The notes under the pieces were generated by a model that had not been told where the DNA came from, made no database searches, and was given only the letters and a program-made list of their open reading frames with translations. Below are positions 7,451 through 16,561 of a stretch of 64,000 nt of DNA, in pieces. Each line of letters opens with the position of its first letter. Position 1 is the stretch's first letter. Where the stretch lies: NCBI RefSeq assembly GCF_001605885.1, contig NZ_LRPE01000004.1:62001-126000 (forward strand). Direction: 5' to 3'. A program made the position numbers and the translations under genes. Origin of the DNA: Acinetobacter lactucae. Lineage in GTDB: Bacteria; Pseudomonadota; Gammaproteobacteria; Pseudomonadales; Moraxellaceae.

Positions 7451-9586
7451 ATGAATATCCCACCCCGACCATTTAAGCTTACCGTAATTGCTTGCGCGAT
7501 TTGTTATGCGAACCTCTCTTATGCTCAAGACTCAGAGGTACAAGCTTTACAAACGATCCAAGTTAAAGCATCAAATACTGAGCAGTCTTCTGAACAAACC
7601 AAAGCATATAATGTTAAAAATTCGAGTAGCGCAACCAAGCTGAATATCGAAGCTAAAGAAACTCCTCAAACCATTAATGTCGTTACTCGACAGCAAATTG
7701 AAGATTTCGGGCTTACTAGTACCCGAGATGTTTTAAGAAACACGCCTGGGGTAACCGTATCTAATCAAGAGACGGAACGAACCACTTATATGGCTCGTGG
7801 CTTTGAAATTTCAAATATTTTAACTGATGGCGTAGGTTTCCCCCTATCTGGTTATAACTATAGCAATACGAATCCTGATACTTACTTTTATGATCGTGTA
7901 GAGGTAGTTAAAGGTGCTGATTCTTTAACCAATGCCTTTGGTGATCCAAGCGCAACAATTAACAATATTAGAAAACGCCCGACTCAAGAATTCCAAGCAA
8001 GTGGCGGCATAAGTTATGGTTCTTGGGATACGCAGCGTTATGAAGCTGATGTATCTGGCTCAATTCTACCGAGTGGAAAAGTACGTGGCCGTATTATGGG
8101 CTATGAGCAAACTGGTGATTCTTATCTTGACCGATATTCTTCAGAGAAAAATGGTTTCGCAGGTATTATTGAAGCTGATTTGACAGATAGCACTTTACTT
8201 ACCGCAGGTTATAGCCAAGAACAAAATAAGCCCAATGCAAACAACTGGGGTTCTCTGCCTTTGTTAGATGCCAATGGTAAACAAATTTCATATGATCGCT
8301 CATATAACCCAAACCCTGACTGGGCGCACTGGGATAATGAGACACAAAATGCTTTTGTTGAATTAAAACAAAAAATTAATGACCTATGGACTGCTAAGCT
8401 GACTTATAACTATCTTGATACCAAGCATAATAGCCGTCTTCTTTATTATTATGGTTATCCAAAAGCTGATGGATCAGGTGTTTCTCTGATTCCTTGGGGT
8501 GGTCAAGAGCACCAAGAAAAACATGCTGTCGATTTTAATCTCGAAGGGTCCTATAAACTTTTTAACCGAGAACATGAGGCCACCCTCGGCTATAGCTATG
8601 TACGTAATCATCAGCAGGATAAACAATCTACAGGAACAATTAACGATAGTAATGTTATAAATTCAACAACTACAGATTGGGCAAGCTGGACACCGCAATC
8701 TGTAACGTGGTCAGATTTTACGGAAGCGGCGAACTATAAACAGAATATTAATTCAATCTATGCGGCGACACGTTTACATCTCAATGAAGATTTAAAACTT
8801 TTACTTGGCGCAAACTATGTTCAAGCTGAAAGTAAAGGCGAAAGTTATAGTTCTCCAATGTCATATCGTGAAAGTAAAGTCTCGCCATATGTTGGACTAA
8901 CCTATAATTTTACACCTGAATATACAGGTTATATGAGTTACACCTCAATTTTCCGTCCTCAAACTGGTATTGATAAAGATACCAATCAAGCTTTAAAACC
9001 TATTGAGGGTAAAAGCTATGAAATGGGCGTAAAAAGTTCTTGGCTAGATGACCGTTTAACAGGAACACTTTCAGTATTTAAAACGGAACAAAATAATTAC
9101 CCTCTACGCAGCTCGGATGGAAATCCACTTAACCGCAAAGTACCTACGAGTGATTTAGAGTCACAAGGTGTGGAGGTTGGCCTATCAGGTCAAATTACTG
9201 ATAACGTAAATCTTTCTTTCGGCTATGCTCAATTTAGTATTAAAGATACTAAAAATGGTGGCGAGGCAAGAACCTACAATCCAAACCAGACACTTAACTT
9301 GCTAACCACCTACACTCCGCCAGTTTTACCGAAGCTGAAAGTTGGTGCAGGTTTACAATGGCAAGATGGGATAAAGTTATATGATTCAAATGTAAACAGT
9401 ACGATCAAACAAGATGCATATGCTTTAGTCAATTTAATGGCGAGCTATGAAGTCAATGATCATATTACGCTTCAAGCAAATGGTAATAATATTTTTGACA
9501 AGAAATATTTAAATAGTTTTCCAGATGGGCAAGCTTTTTATGGCGCTCCAGCCAACTATACAGTTGCTGTAAAGTTTAAATATTAA
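7451..9586 (+). CDS. TonB-dependent ferric-siderophore receptor, FhuE-like
   Basis: About 711 aa, with a signal peptide ending NLSYA. A plug domain follows (KETPQTINVVTRQQIEDF, then 'RGFEISNILTDGVG', 'YDRVEVVKGADSL' and 'NNIRKRPT') and then a 22-strand barrel ending in '...PANYTVAVKFKY'. Segment by segment ('YGSWDTQRYEADVSG', 'SYLDRYSSEKNGF', 'YTGYMSYTSIFRPQ') it tracks E. coli FhuE, the receptor for coprogen and rhodotorulic-acid-type hydroxamates. A ferric hydroxamate ligand is therefore likely but not proven. An upstream in-frame ATG at 7421 lies inside the Fur box, so I start at 7451. Downstream lies a PepSY reductase operon that should reduce or process the imported complex. Confidence 0.9.
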   Translation: MNIPPRPFKLTVIACAICYANLSYAQDSEVQALQTIQVKASNTEQSSEQTKAYNVKNSSSATKLNIEAKETPQTINVVTRQQIEDFGLTSTRDVLRNTPGVTVSNQETERTTYMARGFEISNILTDGVGFPLSGYNYSNTNPDTYFYDRVEVVKGADSLTNAFGDPSATINNIRKRPTQEFQASGGISYGSWDTQRYEADVSGSILPSGKVRGRIMGYEQTGDSYLDRYSSEKNGFAGIIEADLTDSTLLTAGYSQEQNKPNANNWGSLPLLDANGKQISYDRSYNPNPDWAHWDNETQNAFVELKQKINDLWTAKLTYNYLDTKHNSRLLYYYGYPKADGSGVSLIPWGGQEHQEKHAVDFNLEGSYKLFNREHEATLGYSYVRNHQQDKQSTGTINDSNVINSTTTDWASWTPQSVTWSDFTEAANYKQNINSIYAATRLHLNEDLKLLLGANYVQAESKGESYSSPMSYRESKVSPYVGLTYNFTPEYTGYMSYTSIFRPQTGIDKDTNQALKPIEGKSYEMGVKSSWLDDRLTGTLSVFKTEQNNYPLRSSDGNPLNRKVPTSDLESQGVEVGLSGQITDNVNLSFGYAQFSIKDTKNGGEARTYNPNQTLNLLTTYTPPVLPKLKVGAGLQWQDGIKLYDSNVNSTIKQDAYALVNLMASYEVNDHITLQANGNNIFDKKYLNSFPDGQAFYGAPANYTVAVKFKY

Positions 9587-9592
9587 TACCGT

Positions 9593-9620
9593 AGCCAATC
9601 CCAATTTAGGGATTGGCTTT
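9593..9620 (+). terminator. Terminator or attenuator after the receptor
   Basis: Perfect 10-bp stem AGCCAATCCC/GGGATTGGCT with a 6-nt loop, followed by TTACTTATT. The T tract is imperfect and the next iron gene starts about 35 nt later, so it may only partly end transcription. Confidence 0.7.
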
Positions 9621-9652
9621 ACTTATTACTCTTTGTTTATGTGTCAGTAACA

Positions 9653-9952
9653 ATGTCCAAAACTGTAAATCTTCCCGTGTCATATCGTATAAAAGTTTTA
9701 TATCGATTCTTGCTCATTTTCGGTATGGGCTTTGCTTGTATGACATATTTAAGTCTTGGACTCACTGGAATTTTTCTTTTGAACCTCGACAAAGCAGAGG
9801 CTATATTTCTTGCAGCATTTATAGCAATTCTATTTTATGTAGTCTTTGTAATTGTTGGTTTCTGCATCCAATCACTTTTGAAACTCACTGGGCTATCAAT
9901 CATTTTGTGTGCCCTTTTCTTTTTTGCAACGCGTATGGTGGGTTATGCATAA
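9653..9952 (+). CDS. Small iron-uptake membrane protein, DUF3649-like
   Basis: About 99 aa, nearly all hydrophobic, with three predicted membrane helices (roughly residues 18-42, 50-72 and 77-95). Small three-helix proteins of this kind (DUF3649) sit before PepSY-domain reductases and DUF3325 proteins in siderophore loci of Pseudomonas and Acinetobacter, and the order here is the same. I use the ATG at 9653 (MSKTVNL); a GTG four codons upstream (9641) is possible. Its stop overlaps the start of the PepSY gene (ATGCATAA), so translation is probably coupled. Exact role unknown. Confidence 0.75.
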   Translation: MSKTVNLPVSYRIKVLYRFLLIFGMGFACMTYLSLGLTGIFLLNLDKAEAIFLAAFIAILFYVVFVIVGFCIQSLLKLTGLSIILCALFFFATRMVGYA

Positions 9953-11501
9953 AGGTATACGTCAATCTATGGCATGGCTACATTCATGGACTGGCTTAAT
10001 TTTTGGATGGCTCGTGTTTGCCATATTCTTAATGGGTAGCCTATCTTATTACCGCCATGAAATTAATTTATGGATGCAACCTGCACTTGCGCAATATGAA
10101 GTAAAACAAGATGCTGCTATTAAAACAGCATATCAATATTTACAAGAAAACGCTCCAGACGCCAAATCTTGGTATTTAACTGTTGCAACACCAGAAAGTC
10201 CCGTCAACACGATGTACTGGGAAAAAGCTGACGGCGGTTATGGCAATGCCACACTTGATGCTAACACGGGAAAAGAACTTCAACTTTCGGCAACTCTAGG
10301 CGGCGACTTTTTTTACCGTTTCCATTACCAACTTTTTGGTATTCCAATAATCGTTGGACGATTAGTCGTGTGTCTTGCAGCATTTATTATGCTGATTGCT
10401 TTGGTTTCAGGCATTATTACCCATAAAAAAATATTCACCGACTTTTTTACTTTACGTACATTTAAGTCTCAGCGTTCATGGCTAGACTTTCATAATATTT
10501 CATCAGTCGTTGCTCTACCCTTCTTTTTAACTATTACATTTACAGGCTTAGCTATTTTCTTTTATTTATATCTGCCTTGGGGAATGCAAAAGATTTATCC
10601 CGAAAATCCTTATCAATATTTTAATGAAATTCGCACAAAAACTGTCATTGAGAATCAATCGATTCAACCTGCTCAAAACTTAGCTATTGATAAGTTATTA
10701 AGCCAAGTTCAACAAAGTTGGGGCAATCAACCTTTATCAACAATGAGTGTAAAGAATCCGAATACCAATCAAGCTCAAATTACTTTTGTTCAAAAAGAAG
10801 ATCACTCTATCACTCGTAATCAGGCTCAAATTACCTTAAATGCTTCAACGGGCAAAGTCTTGGCGGATACACGCAATAATAGTGCTATTGCAACGTTAAA
10901 TGCGGGCGTCTATGGCCTACATATGGCGACATTTGCTCAACCTTTACTTCGCTTAGGATTCTTTTTCTCAGGCATTTTAGGTTGTGTAATGATTGCCTCT
11001 GGTTTGTTACTTTGGAGTCTTAAACGCCAAATTCAAAATAAGAATAGTAAATTTCATTTCGGGCACTATTTAGTTGACCGTTTAAATGTTGCAGCGTTTG
11101 TTGGATTGCCTTGTGCCACTGTTGCCTATTTAAGCGCAAATCGATTGTTTACAGTTACTTCAACCACAATCAATTATGAAGTTTATAGCTTTTTCTTGGT
11201 CTGGCTAATTAGCTTCCTCACTGCTTTAATTACTCAAAAACAGCATTTGTGGAGAACTCAACTTAGTGTTTTTATTATGCTATGTATTGCACTTCCAATC
11301 TTAAATCTAAGTTATTTGCTCAAACATGATTATGTACAAAACTTCAGTGATTATTGGACCTTTGCACGTGTAGATGTGTTTTTGTGGATATTTGCAGCGT
11401 TAGCTATTTTTATATTCTGCAAAATTCAGCCTATCCAACATAAAGCTGTCGCAAAAATTCAAAAAAAACTGAATAAATTAAATACTGAGGTGAACTCATG
11501 A
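9945..11501 (+). CDS. PepSY-associated inner-membrane protein (FoxB/PiuB-like reductase)
   Basis: About 518 aa. The N-terminal 'LHSWTGLIFGWLVFAIFLMGS' helix is followed by a periplasmic PepSY-type domain, 'FHYQLFG', a membrane hairpin, 'WLDFHNISSV' and a C-terminal helix bundle. The family (FoxB, PiuB, FiuB) consists of inner-membrane heme- or Fe-binding reductases that help release iron from siderophores. Conserved His residues lie at helix ends (LHSW, FHYQ, FHNI, LHMA). The start is set by the 8-nt overlap with the preceding gene; the longer form from 9909 would run through that gene. It lies in an operon with the DUF3649-like and DUF3325-like genes. Confidence 0.88.
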   Translation: MHKGIRQSMAWLHSWTGLIFGWLVFAIFLMGSLSYYRHEINLWMQPALAQYEVKQDAAIKTAYQYLQENAPDAKSWYLTVATPESPVNTMYWEKADGGYGNATLDANTGKELQLSATLGGDFFYRFHYQLFGIPIIVGRLVVCLAAFIMLIALVSGIITHKKIFTDFFTLRTFKSQRSWLDFHNISSVVALPFFLTITFTGLAIFFYLYLPWGMQKIYPENPYQYFNEIRTKTVIENQSIQPAQNLAIDKLLSQVQQSWGNQPLSTMSVKNPNTNQAQITFVQKEDHSITRNQAQITLNASTGKVLADTRNNSAIATLNAGVYGLHMATFAQPLLRLGFFFSGILGCVMIASGLLLWSLKRQIQNKNSKFHFGHYLVDRLNVAAFVGLPCATVAYLSANRLFTVTSTTINYEVYSFFLVWLISFLTALITQKQHLWRTQLSVFIMLCIALPILNLSYLLKHDYVQNFSDYWTFARVDVFLWIFAALAIFIFCKIQPIQHKAVAKIQKKLNKLNTEVNS

Positions 11502-11779
11502 TTGTTATAGCTTTCATCTTGATTTTATTAGGTATGTATTTGTTATTTATGGCGAGCGAAAAATATCGATCACCGAAATCCGCAGGTCATTTCAAATCGA
11601 TAGCTCAAAAATATTACCGATACTTTAAAATAGCCGCATTCATTTTATTTGGATTATGCGCAGTTATTCTTATTCAACACTATAAATTTTCAATTGGTTT
11701 TGTCAGTTGGTGGATCTTTGCAACACCTTTAACTTTTACTCTTATACTTTTACTTAATCCTCTAAGATCATCAAAATAA
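11498..11779 (+). CDS. DUF3325-like small membrane protein
   Basis: A 93-aa protein with three hydrophobic segments (residues 1-18, 46-63 and 68-88) and a basic loop between the first two. Its position, overlapping the PepSY gene by an ATGA junction, is the one usually taken by DUF3325 proteins in siderophore-reductase operons. Function unknown; it is presumably a partner subunit of the reductase. A strong terminator follows, which closes the operon. Confidence 0.7.
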   Translation: MIVIAFILILLGMYLLFMASEKYRSPKSAGHFKSIAQKYYRYFKIAAFILFGLCAVILIQHYKFSIGFVSWWIFATPLTFTLILLLNPLRSSK

Positions 11780-11812
11780 TCGTTTTCTTCAAGAAATGAT
11801 GAAAAATAGTAC

Positions 11813-11848
11813 AAGCTAAGCAAAATTTTCGTTGCTTAGCTTTTTTTT
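11813..11848 (+). terminator. Terminator of the iron-reductase operon
   Basis: Stem AAGCTAAGCAA/TTGCTTAGCTT with an 8-nt loop, followed by a run of Ts. Confidence 0.88.
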
Positions 11849-11931
11849 GCATAAGTAAATCATTATTCATGACAACTGTTTATCTCTAAAAGGAATAAGA
11901 TATCTGCGTTTCGTGATAAGTGGCGATAAAG

Positions 11932-12816
11932 ATGTTTGGTCCTTTTGAATTTATCTTAGCGGGTATGTTAGTTGGTTTCTGTGTCGGGATTACAGGAGTT
12001 GGGGGTGGGTCATTAATGACACCAATCTTAATTAGTCTTTTTAGAATTGAACCTCATATCGCGATTGGTACCGATTTACTTTATGCTGCAATCTCAAAAT
12101 TTTGTGGGTCAATGGTTCACGCTAGAAAGCTCAATATTGTCTGGCCAATTGTTTTATGGTTAGGAGTAGGCAGTATTCCTGCATCTTTCATTACTTCATG
12201 GGTACTTGAGCATTATTTAAGTCAGTCAACACACTATAAAGCTGTGTTAACAATGGTATTAGGCTTTATGCTGACTTTAACTGGTGTGTCTATCATTTTC
12301 CGTTCTCGTATTGAGAAGTTTTTTAATAAATTCCGTAATAAAGAAACCATTCAAACTGAAAATGAGCAATTAGCAATCCATAAAAAACGTAGCTTTATCG
12401 TCATTATGGGCATCATTTTAGGTGTATTCGTCACACTTTCATCAGTTGGCGCTGGCGCATTTGGAATCATGGCACTGGTGATTATGTTTCCGAACTTACC
12501 AATGATTCGAATTATTGGGTCAGATGTTGTACATGCGGTATTGCTTACCTTAGTGGCTGGCCTTGGACATATGAGTGCTGGTAACGTCGACTTTACCCTT
12601 CTGATGTGGTTATTGGTGGGTTCAATTCCTGCAATTATTATTGGGACTTTAATCAGCTCTCGTATGCCGGAACGTTTAATCCGAAAAATTTTAGGGATTA
12701 CTCTATTTGCTCTTGGTGTGAATTTTATGGTTCATCCAGTCAAAGCAAAACCAAAAGCACCTGTGGTACAACAAGCAGTAGTTGCTGAAAAAACAAGCAA
12801 CTCGACTGAAAGATAG
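11932..12816 (+). CDS. TauE/SafE-family sulfite or anion exporter
   Basis: About 294 aa with eight or so membrane helices arranged as two similar halves. Each half begins with a Gly-rich motif: 'FCVGITGVGGGSLMTPIL' and 'VFVTLSSVGAGAFGIMAL'. This duplicated signature defines the TauE/SafE (TSUP) family, whose members move sulfite, sulfonates or other organic anions across the inner membrane. The C-terminal tail is Lys/Ala/Pro-rich. I start at ATG 11932 rather than the GTG at 11920. No sulfur-metabolism neighbour identifies the substrate. Confidence 0.82.
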   Translation: MFGPFEFILAGMLVGFCVGITGVGGGSLMTPILISLFRIEPHIAIGTDLLYAAISKFCGSMVHARKLNIVWPIVLWLGVGSIPASFITSWVLEHYLSQSTHYKAVLTMVLGFMLTLTGVSIIFRSRIEKFFNKFRNKETIQTENEQLAIHKKRSFIVIMGIILGVFVTLSSVGAGAFGIMALVIMFPNLPMIRIIGSDVVHAVLLTLVAGLGHMSAGNVDFTLLMWLLVGSIPAIIIGTLISSRMPERLIRKILGITLFALGVNFMVHPVKAKPKAPVVQQAVVAEKTSNSTER

Positions 12817-12845
12817 TAAAATCAATAGGATTTTTCCAAACTGAA

Positions 12846-12886
12846 ATACCATGAGATGTAAGATTTTCATAATTATTTCATGGTAT
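12846..12886. other. Inverted repeat before the DAHP synthase gene
   Basis: ATACCATGA (12846-12854) pairs with TCATGGTAT (12878-12886) across a 23-nt loop. The upstream in-frame ATG at 12880 lies inside the right arm. It could be an operator or a leader hairpin; it has no T tail. Confidence 0.4.
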
Positions 12887-12933
12887 ATTCAGTACACAAA
12901 ACAACCTTTAGTATGATCGAACCAGTGACAGCA

Positions 12934-14022
12934 ATGACTACACATTCAAATTCCGTTTCAAAGCCAGATATCGACGACGTTAATATTAAAAGCATTCAAA
13001 CTCTTGTAACACCAAATGAGCTTAAGTCAGAACTTCCTTTATCTGATGTTGCTTCACAAACTGTTCTAAAAGGCCGCGAAACTATTCGTAATATTTTAGA
13101 TGGTTCAGATAAGCGTCTGTTTGTCGTTATTGGTCCTTGCTCTATTCATGATCCAAAAGCTGCTCACGAATATGCTGATCGCTTAAAAGCGCTTAGCGAA
13201 AAGGTTAAAGATACTCTATATCTAGTTATGCGTGTTTATTTTGAAAAACCACGTACAACAATTGGTTGGAAAGGTCTAATCAATGACCCGGATATGAATG
13301 ACTCATTTAACATCGAAAAAGGTTTACGTATTGGTCGTAAGCTCTTGCTTGAATTAAATGAAAAAGGTTTACCATGTGCAACTGAAGCACTTGACCCGAA
13401 CTCTCCGCAATACTACCAAGACTTAATTTCGTGGTCTGCAATTGGTGCACGTACAACCGAAAGTCAAACTCACCGTGAAATGTCTTCTGGTCTATCATCA
13501 CCAGTAGGTTTTAAAAATGGTACAGATGGTGGTTTAACTGTTGCGACCAATGCAATGCAGTCTGTTAAATATGGCCATAGTTTCTTAGGCTTGAACGAAG
13601 ATGGCCAAGTTTCAATTATCAATACCAGTGGTAACCCTTATGCACACGTTGTATTACGTGGTGGAAATGGCAAACCTAACTATGACGCTGGCTCTGTTGC
13701 AGAAGCAGAAAATGCTTTAGCAAAAGCTAAAGTTAGCAACAAAATCATGATTGATGCGAGTCACGCCAACTCAAATAAAGACCCGTACTTACAGCCGCTT
13801 GTTCTTAAAAATATTACTGAACAAATTTTAGATGGTAATAAGTCAATCGTCGGTATCATGGTTGAAAGTCACTTAAAAGGCGGCCGCCAAGATATTCCTG
13901 AAAATCTTTGTGATTTAGAATATGGCAAATCAGTAACTGATGGCTGTATCGATTGGGAAACTACTGAAAAGACATTACTTGAAATGCATGAAGCTTTAAA
14001 AGATGTTTTACCAAATCGCTAA
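12934..14022 (+). CDS. aroG: 3-deoxy-7-phosphoheptulonate synthase (class I DAHP synthase)
   Basis: About 362 aa. It condenses phosphoenolpyruvate and erythrose 4-phosphate in the first step of the shikimate pathway. Class I landmarks are all visible: 'VVIGPCSIHDP', 'MRVYFEKPRTTIGWKGLINDP', 'GARTTESQ.HREM.SGL', 'GFKNGTDG', 'LRGGNGKPNY' and 'MIDASHANSNKDP'. Overall it follows E. coli AroG closely. Metal ligands are expected in the CSIH Cys, a late His and the Glu/Asp residues. The N-terminal stretch before 'NIKSIQTLVTP' is longer than in E. coli. Starts at 12880 and 12913 are also in frame; I chose MTTHSNSV at 12934. The effector amino acid cannot be told by eye, so the aroG symbol is by similarity. 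Confidence 0.92.
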   Translation: MTTHSNSVSKPDIDDVNIKSIQTLVTPNELKSELPLSDVASQTVLKGRETIRNILDGSDKRLFVVIGPCSIHDPKAAHEYADRLKALSEKVKDTLYLVMRVYFEKPRTTIGWKGLINDPDMNDSFNIEKGLRIGRKLLLELNEKGLPCATEALDPNSPQYYQDLISWSAIGARTTESQTHREMSSGLSSPVGFKNGTDGGLTVATNAMQSVKYGHSFLGLNEDGQVSIINTSGNPYAHVVLRGGNGKPNYDAGSVAEAENALAKAKVSNKIMIDASHANSNKDPYLQPLVLKNITEQILDGNKSIVGIMVESHLKGGRQDIPENLCDLEYGKSVTDGCIDWETTEKTLLEMHEALKDVLPNR

Positions 14023-14046
14023 TTCATCTTTTTAAGATTGAAAATT

Positions 14047-14074
14047 AAGCCCTCATTCTTGAGGGCTTTTTTAT
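14047..14074 (+). terminator. DAHP synthase terminator
   Basis: Stem AAGCCCTCA/TGAGGGCTT with a TTCT loop and a T-rich tail. Confidence 0.9.
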
Positions 14075-14093
14075 TTTTGGATGAAATTCAAAA

Positions 14094-14843
14094 TCAAACT
14101 AAATAAAAATAACTCACGACAAAAGCAAAAAGCAGTACCGTTTCACTTAGCTCAATCGCCGCCCCTACTGTATCACCCGTAATACCGCCAATTCTTTTAA
14201 TAAACAGATGTCTTAAATAAACAAGACCAATTAAAAAACTAATTATGGCAATAAGTCCTTGCCATTTCCAATATAAAGGTAGCAGCAAAACAAATACAGT
14301 TATTATCCATGAAGCAGTTTTGGGTAAATGGTCTGTCAAAGAACGGCCTAAACCTTTTTCACGAACATATGGCGTAGTTAAAAACAAAATAGATGGCACC
14401 ACACGCCCAAGGATGGGAACAAAGACTAAAAATAACGTTTGATGCTGTTCAATCAACGCATAAATCAGTGCAAATTTGAGTAAACAAATAATGACTAAAC
14501 TGAGTACTCCAATTGGGCCACAACTTGGATCCTTCATGATTTGTAAAGTACGCAGTTTGTCACCAAAACCACCTACCCACGCATCTGCAGTATCCGCTAG
14601 CCCATCTAAATGCAATCCACCTGTCAGCCAAATCCATAAAGTGAGAATGATTGCAGCAACTAAAAGAATAGGTAATTTGGCAAAAAGACAGGCCGCAATA
14701 AAAAGTATGCCACCAATAATCAGCCCAACCAGCGGATAGAATAAAATAGCCCGACCATTTTGTTGCGCCGTCGGTATTGTCTTTAGCTCAATAGGCAGAA
14801 CAGTTAAAAATTGCAATGCAATCCAAAAAGGTGTCATATCCAA
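14094..14843 (-). CDS. cobS: Adenosylcobinamide-GDP ribazoletransferase
   Basis: A 249-aa integral membrane enzyme that joins adenosylcobinamide-GDP and alpha-ribazole (phosphate) in the last assembly step of cobalamin. Signatures are 'LQFLTVLPI' at the N-terminus, 'GLHLDGLADTADAW' with the metal-binding Asp cluster, and 'KDPSCGPIG'. Several hydrophobic segments follow. It is separated from cobU-cobT-cobC by an unrelated phosphatase and a terminator, so it needs its own promoter or read-through. No complete de novo corrin pathway is present here, which fits salvage of exogenous cobinamide. Confidence 0.95.
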   Translation of the reverse strand: MDMTPFWIALQFLTVLPIELKTIPTAQQNGRAILFYPLVGLIIGGILFIAACLFAKLPILLVAAIILTLWIWLTGGLHLDGLADTADAWVGGFGDKLRTLQIMKDPSCGPIGVLSLVIICLLKFALIYALIEQHQTLFLVFVPILGRVVPSILFLTTPYVREKGLGRSLTDHLPKTASWIITVFVLLLPLYWKWQGLIAIISFLIGLVYLRHLFIKRIGGITGDTVGAAIELSETVLLFAFVVSYFYLV

Positions 14844-14886
14844 CTCTCTAACTGATCTATATTTAAAAACAAATTTAATTATGAAG

Positions 14887-14920
14887 AAATAAAAATGGGA
14901 ATAGCAATCCCTATTCCCAT
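14887..14920 (-). terminator. Terminator of the acid phosphatase gene
   Basis: A 10-bp stem ATGGGAATAG/CTATTCCCAT with a 6-nt loop. The T run (TTTTTATTT) follows only on the minus strand, directly downstream of the phosphatase stop and upstream of cobS. Confidence 0.82.
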
Positions 14921-14943
14921 TAAAGACTTCAAAAACTGAAAAT

Positions 14944-16512
14944 CTATTGCATCTGATAGCACTGTTTCAATTTGATGTAGTCATAGTAAAAACTGGTTGG
15001 TGTGTAACGTGCATAGTTACAAGCAGATTTAAATAAAGTCTCTTTTTCGTTATAAAGCATTTTGACCAAAGTATTGCCTTGGCTATTTTGATAAATATCC
15101 CACTGTACATTTGCCGCCATAGGCGAAACTACTTCACCACGCCATGTGCTTGTTGAATAATTATAAGTCTGGCGAAGAGGTAAAGGTTGCATCATATTAT
15201 GCAAATCTAAGTTGGTCGCCAAAGGAATAATAATTTCAGCATGGGCAAAACGTAAAACTGCTTTATAAGGTTGGGCTTTATTTACAACCGCATCAACTTG
15301 TTGGAATAAATCTTGTTTTAAACCTTGTGCGATTTCACTTGTCACCTGATTTGATTCAGTGAAACTTGGTCCTTTTTCATAAAAATCATTGGTATCATTA
15401 AATTCAGCATAAAATTTTGCAGCATCTAACGGCATATATTTATCAAAATCAATACCTTTCAACTCATCTTTCATACCGCCAGAAATTGAATAAAGTTCAT
15501 AAATATAAGCTGCTGCATCAACTGCGCTAGCAATTGTATTTTTCCCCTTACCTTTTTCTGTAACTTGCTCACCTTTAGGCGAAGTGACTGTAAAAGATCC
15601 GGTGTTGCTAAAACTATAACCTGTAGTACCAAGTTTTTTAATAAAGTCTGCTTTAAATAGAGGCTTGAGCACTGTTTGAGCTGTTTTTTCAGCCTCAATA
15701 TTTTTTGATAACTCATCTAACTTTTGTGCTAAATCTTTATTATTTTCTTCAAAATCTTGATAAGCCTGACTAGCATCATAAATTTTTTGTTGGCTAACAC
15801 TCAGTGGTTGAACTAAGTCTTCGTCTGCATTCAAACTATGAAAATAAAGTTTAAAACGATCAACGCCACCATCTTCAACACTTGGCACGCTTTCACTTGA
15901 TAAATTGGTATAAGAAGCTGGAACAATTTTATCTTTAAGTTGCGGTTGTTGTTTAATCAGCTCAGCTGTAAAAAATTTAGCACTATCTACCGCACGGTCT
16001 ACCCCAGAACTTTGTACCAATATAGAGGCTTGTGAATTTAAAAGAGTTGGTAAACGTTGCAATAATCGGTCTGCAATACCCCGATGTTCTAAAATACCAG
16101 TCATGGTTTCATTTCCATAACCGTACTGGCGGATTCCTTCTACACCATAACCTAACAAAATATTCGCTTTCATCATGGCTTCTAAATCAGCACCTAATTG
16201 CTCACCTAGTGGCGTTAAGGCATTTTCTGCTTTTGCCTGTTTCCATAAATTATAAAGTGCCAAATCATATTTCAGACTTGAGAGACCTCTTGAACCGTGA
16301 CGTGCCACTAACTCTGTAAAAACTGGCTGGAATCCATTCGGTGCTTGTTCATAATTTTTTATTTCTTGTTGCGGTTGGTAAGGTGTTTTTGTTTGATAGT
16401 ATTTTGATTGGTTCGTAAGTGGTTCAGTTTGAGCTTCTTGATCATCATTATCGTTACACGCTGCGAGCAATAATGATGCTGCAAGCACAGTTGTTTTAAA
16501 TAAAATATTCAT
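14944..16512 (-). CDS. Histidine acid phosphatase-type lipoprotein
   Basis: A 522-aa predicted lipoprotein. The signal peptide ends in a lipobox, LLAAC (Cys at residue 19), followed by Asp/Asn residues. The phosphatase core shows 'ELVARHGSRG' (RHGxR, nucleophilic His) near residue 70 and a late 'FAHAEIIIPLA' (the HAE variant of the HD/HAE proton donor), as in branch-2 histidine phosphatases such as acid phosphatases and phytases. It should release phosphate from organic esters outside the inner membrane. It sits between cobC and cobS but has its own terminator. A Pho-box-like site lies 50 nt upstream, so a phosphate-scavenging role is likely. Substrate unknown. Confidence 0.85.
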   Translation of the reverse strand: MNILFKTTVLAASLLLAACNDNDDQEAQTEPLTNQSKYYQTKTPYQPQQEIKNYEQAPNGFQPVFTELVARHGSRGLSSLKYDLALYNLWKQAKAENALTPLGEQLGADLEAMMKANILLGYGVEGIRQYGYGNETMTGILEHRGIADRLLQRLPTLLNSQASILVQSSGVDRAVDSAKFFTAELIKQQPQLKDKIVPASYTNLSSESVPSVEDGGVDRFKLYFHSLNADEDLVQPLSVSQQKIYDASQAYQDFEENNKDLAQKLDELSKNIEAEKTAQTVLKPLFKADFIKKLGTTGYSFSNTGSFTVTSPKGEQVTEKGKGKNTIASAVDAAAYIYELYSISGGMKDELKGIDFDKYMPLDAAKFYAEFNDTNDFYEKGPSFTESNQVTSEIAQGLKQDLFQQVDAVVNKAQPYKAVLRFAHAEIIIPLATNLDLHNMMQPLPLRQTYNYSTSTWRGEVVSPMAANVQWDIYQNSQGNTLVKMLYNEKETLFKSACNYARYTPTSFYYDYIKLKQCYQMQ

Positions 16513-16561
16513 AAGTCAGATGAGTGTTTAATAATAAATGCCAATAGCTTAGTTTTGAGCA

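Noticed and set aside
9613..9999. 128-codon plus-strand ORF overlapping the DUF3649-like gene
   Set aside because: It is out of frame with two convincing overlapping membrane-protein genes and has no binding site.
14245..14739. Plus-strand ORFs opposite cobS
   Set aside because: Antisense shadows of a clear membrane enzyme.
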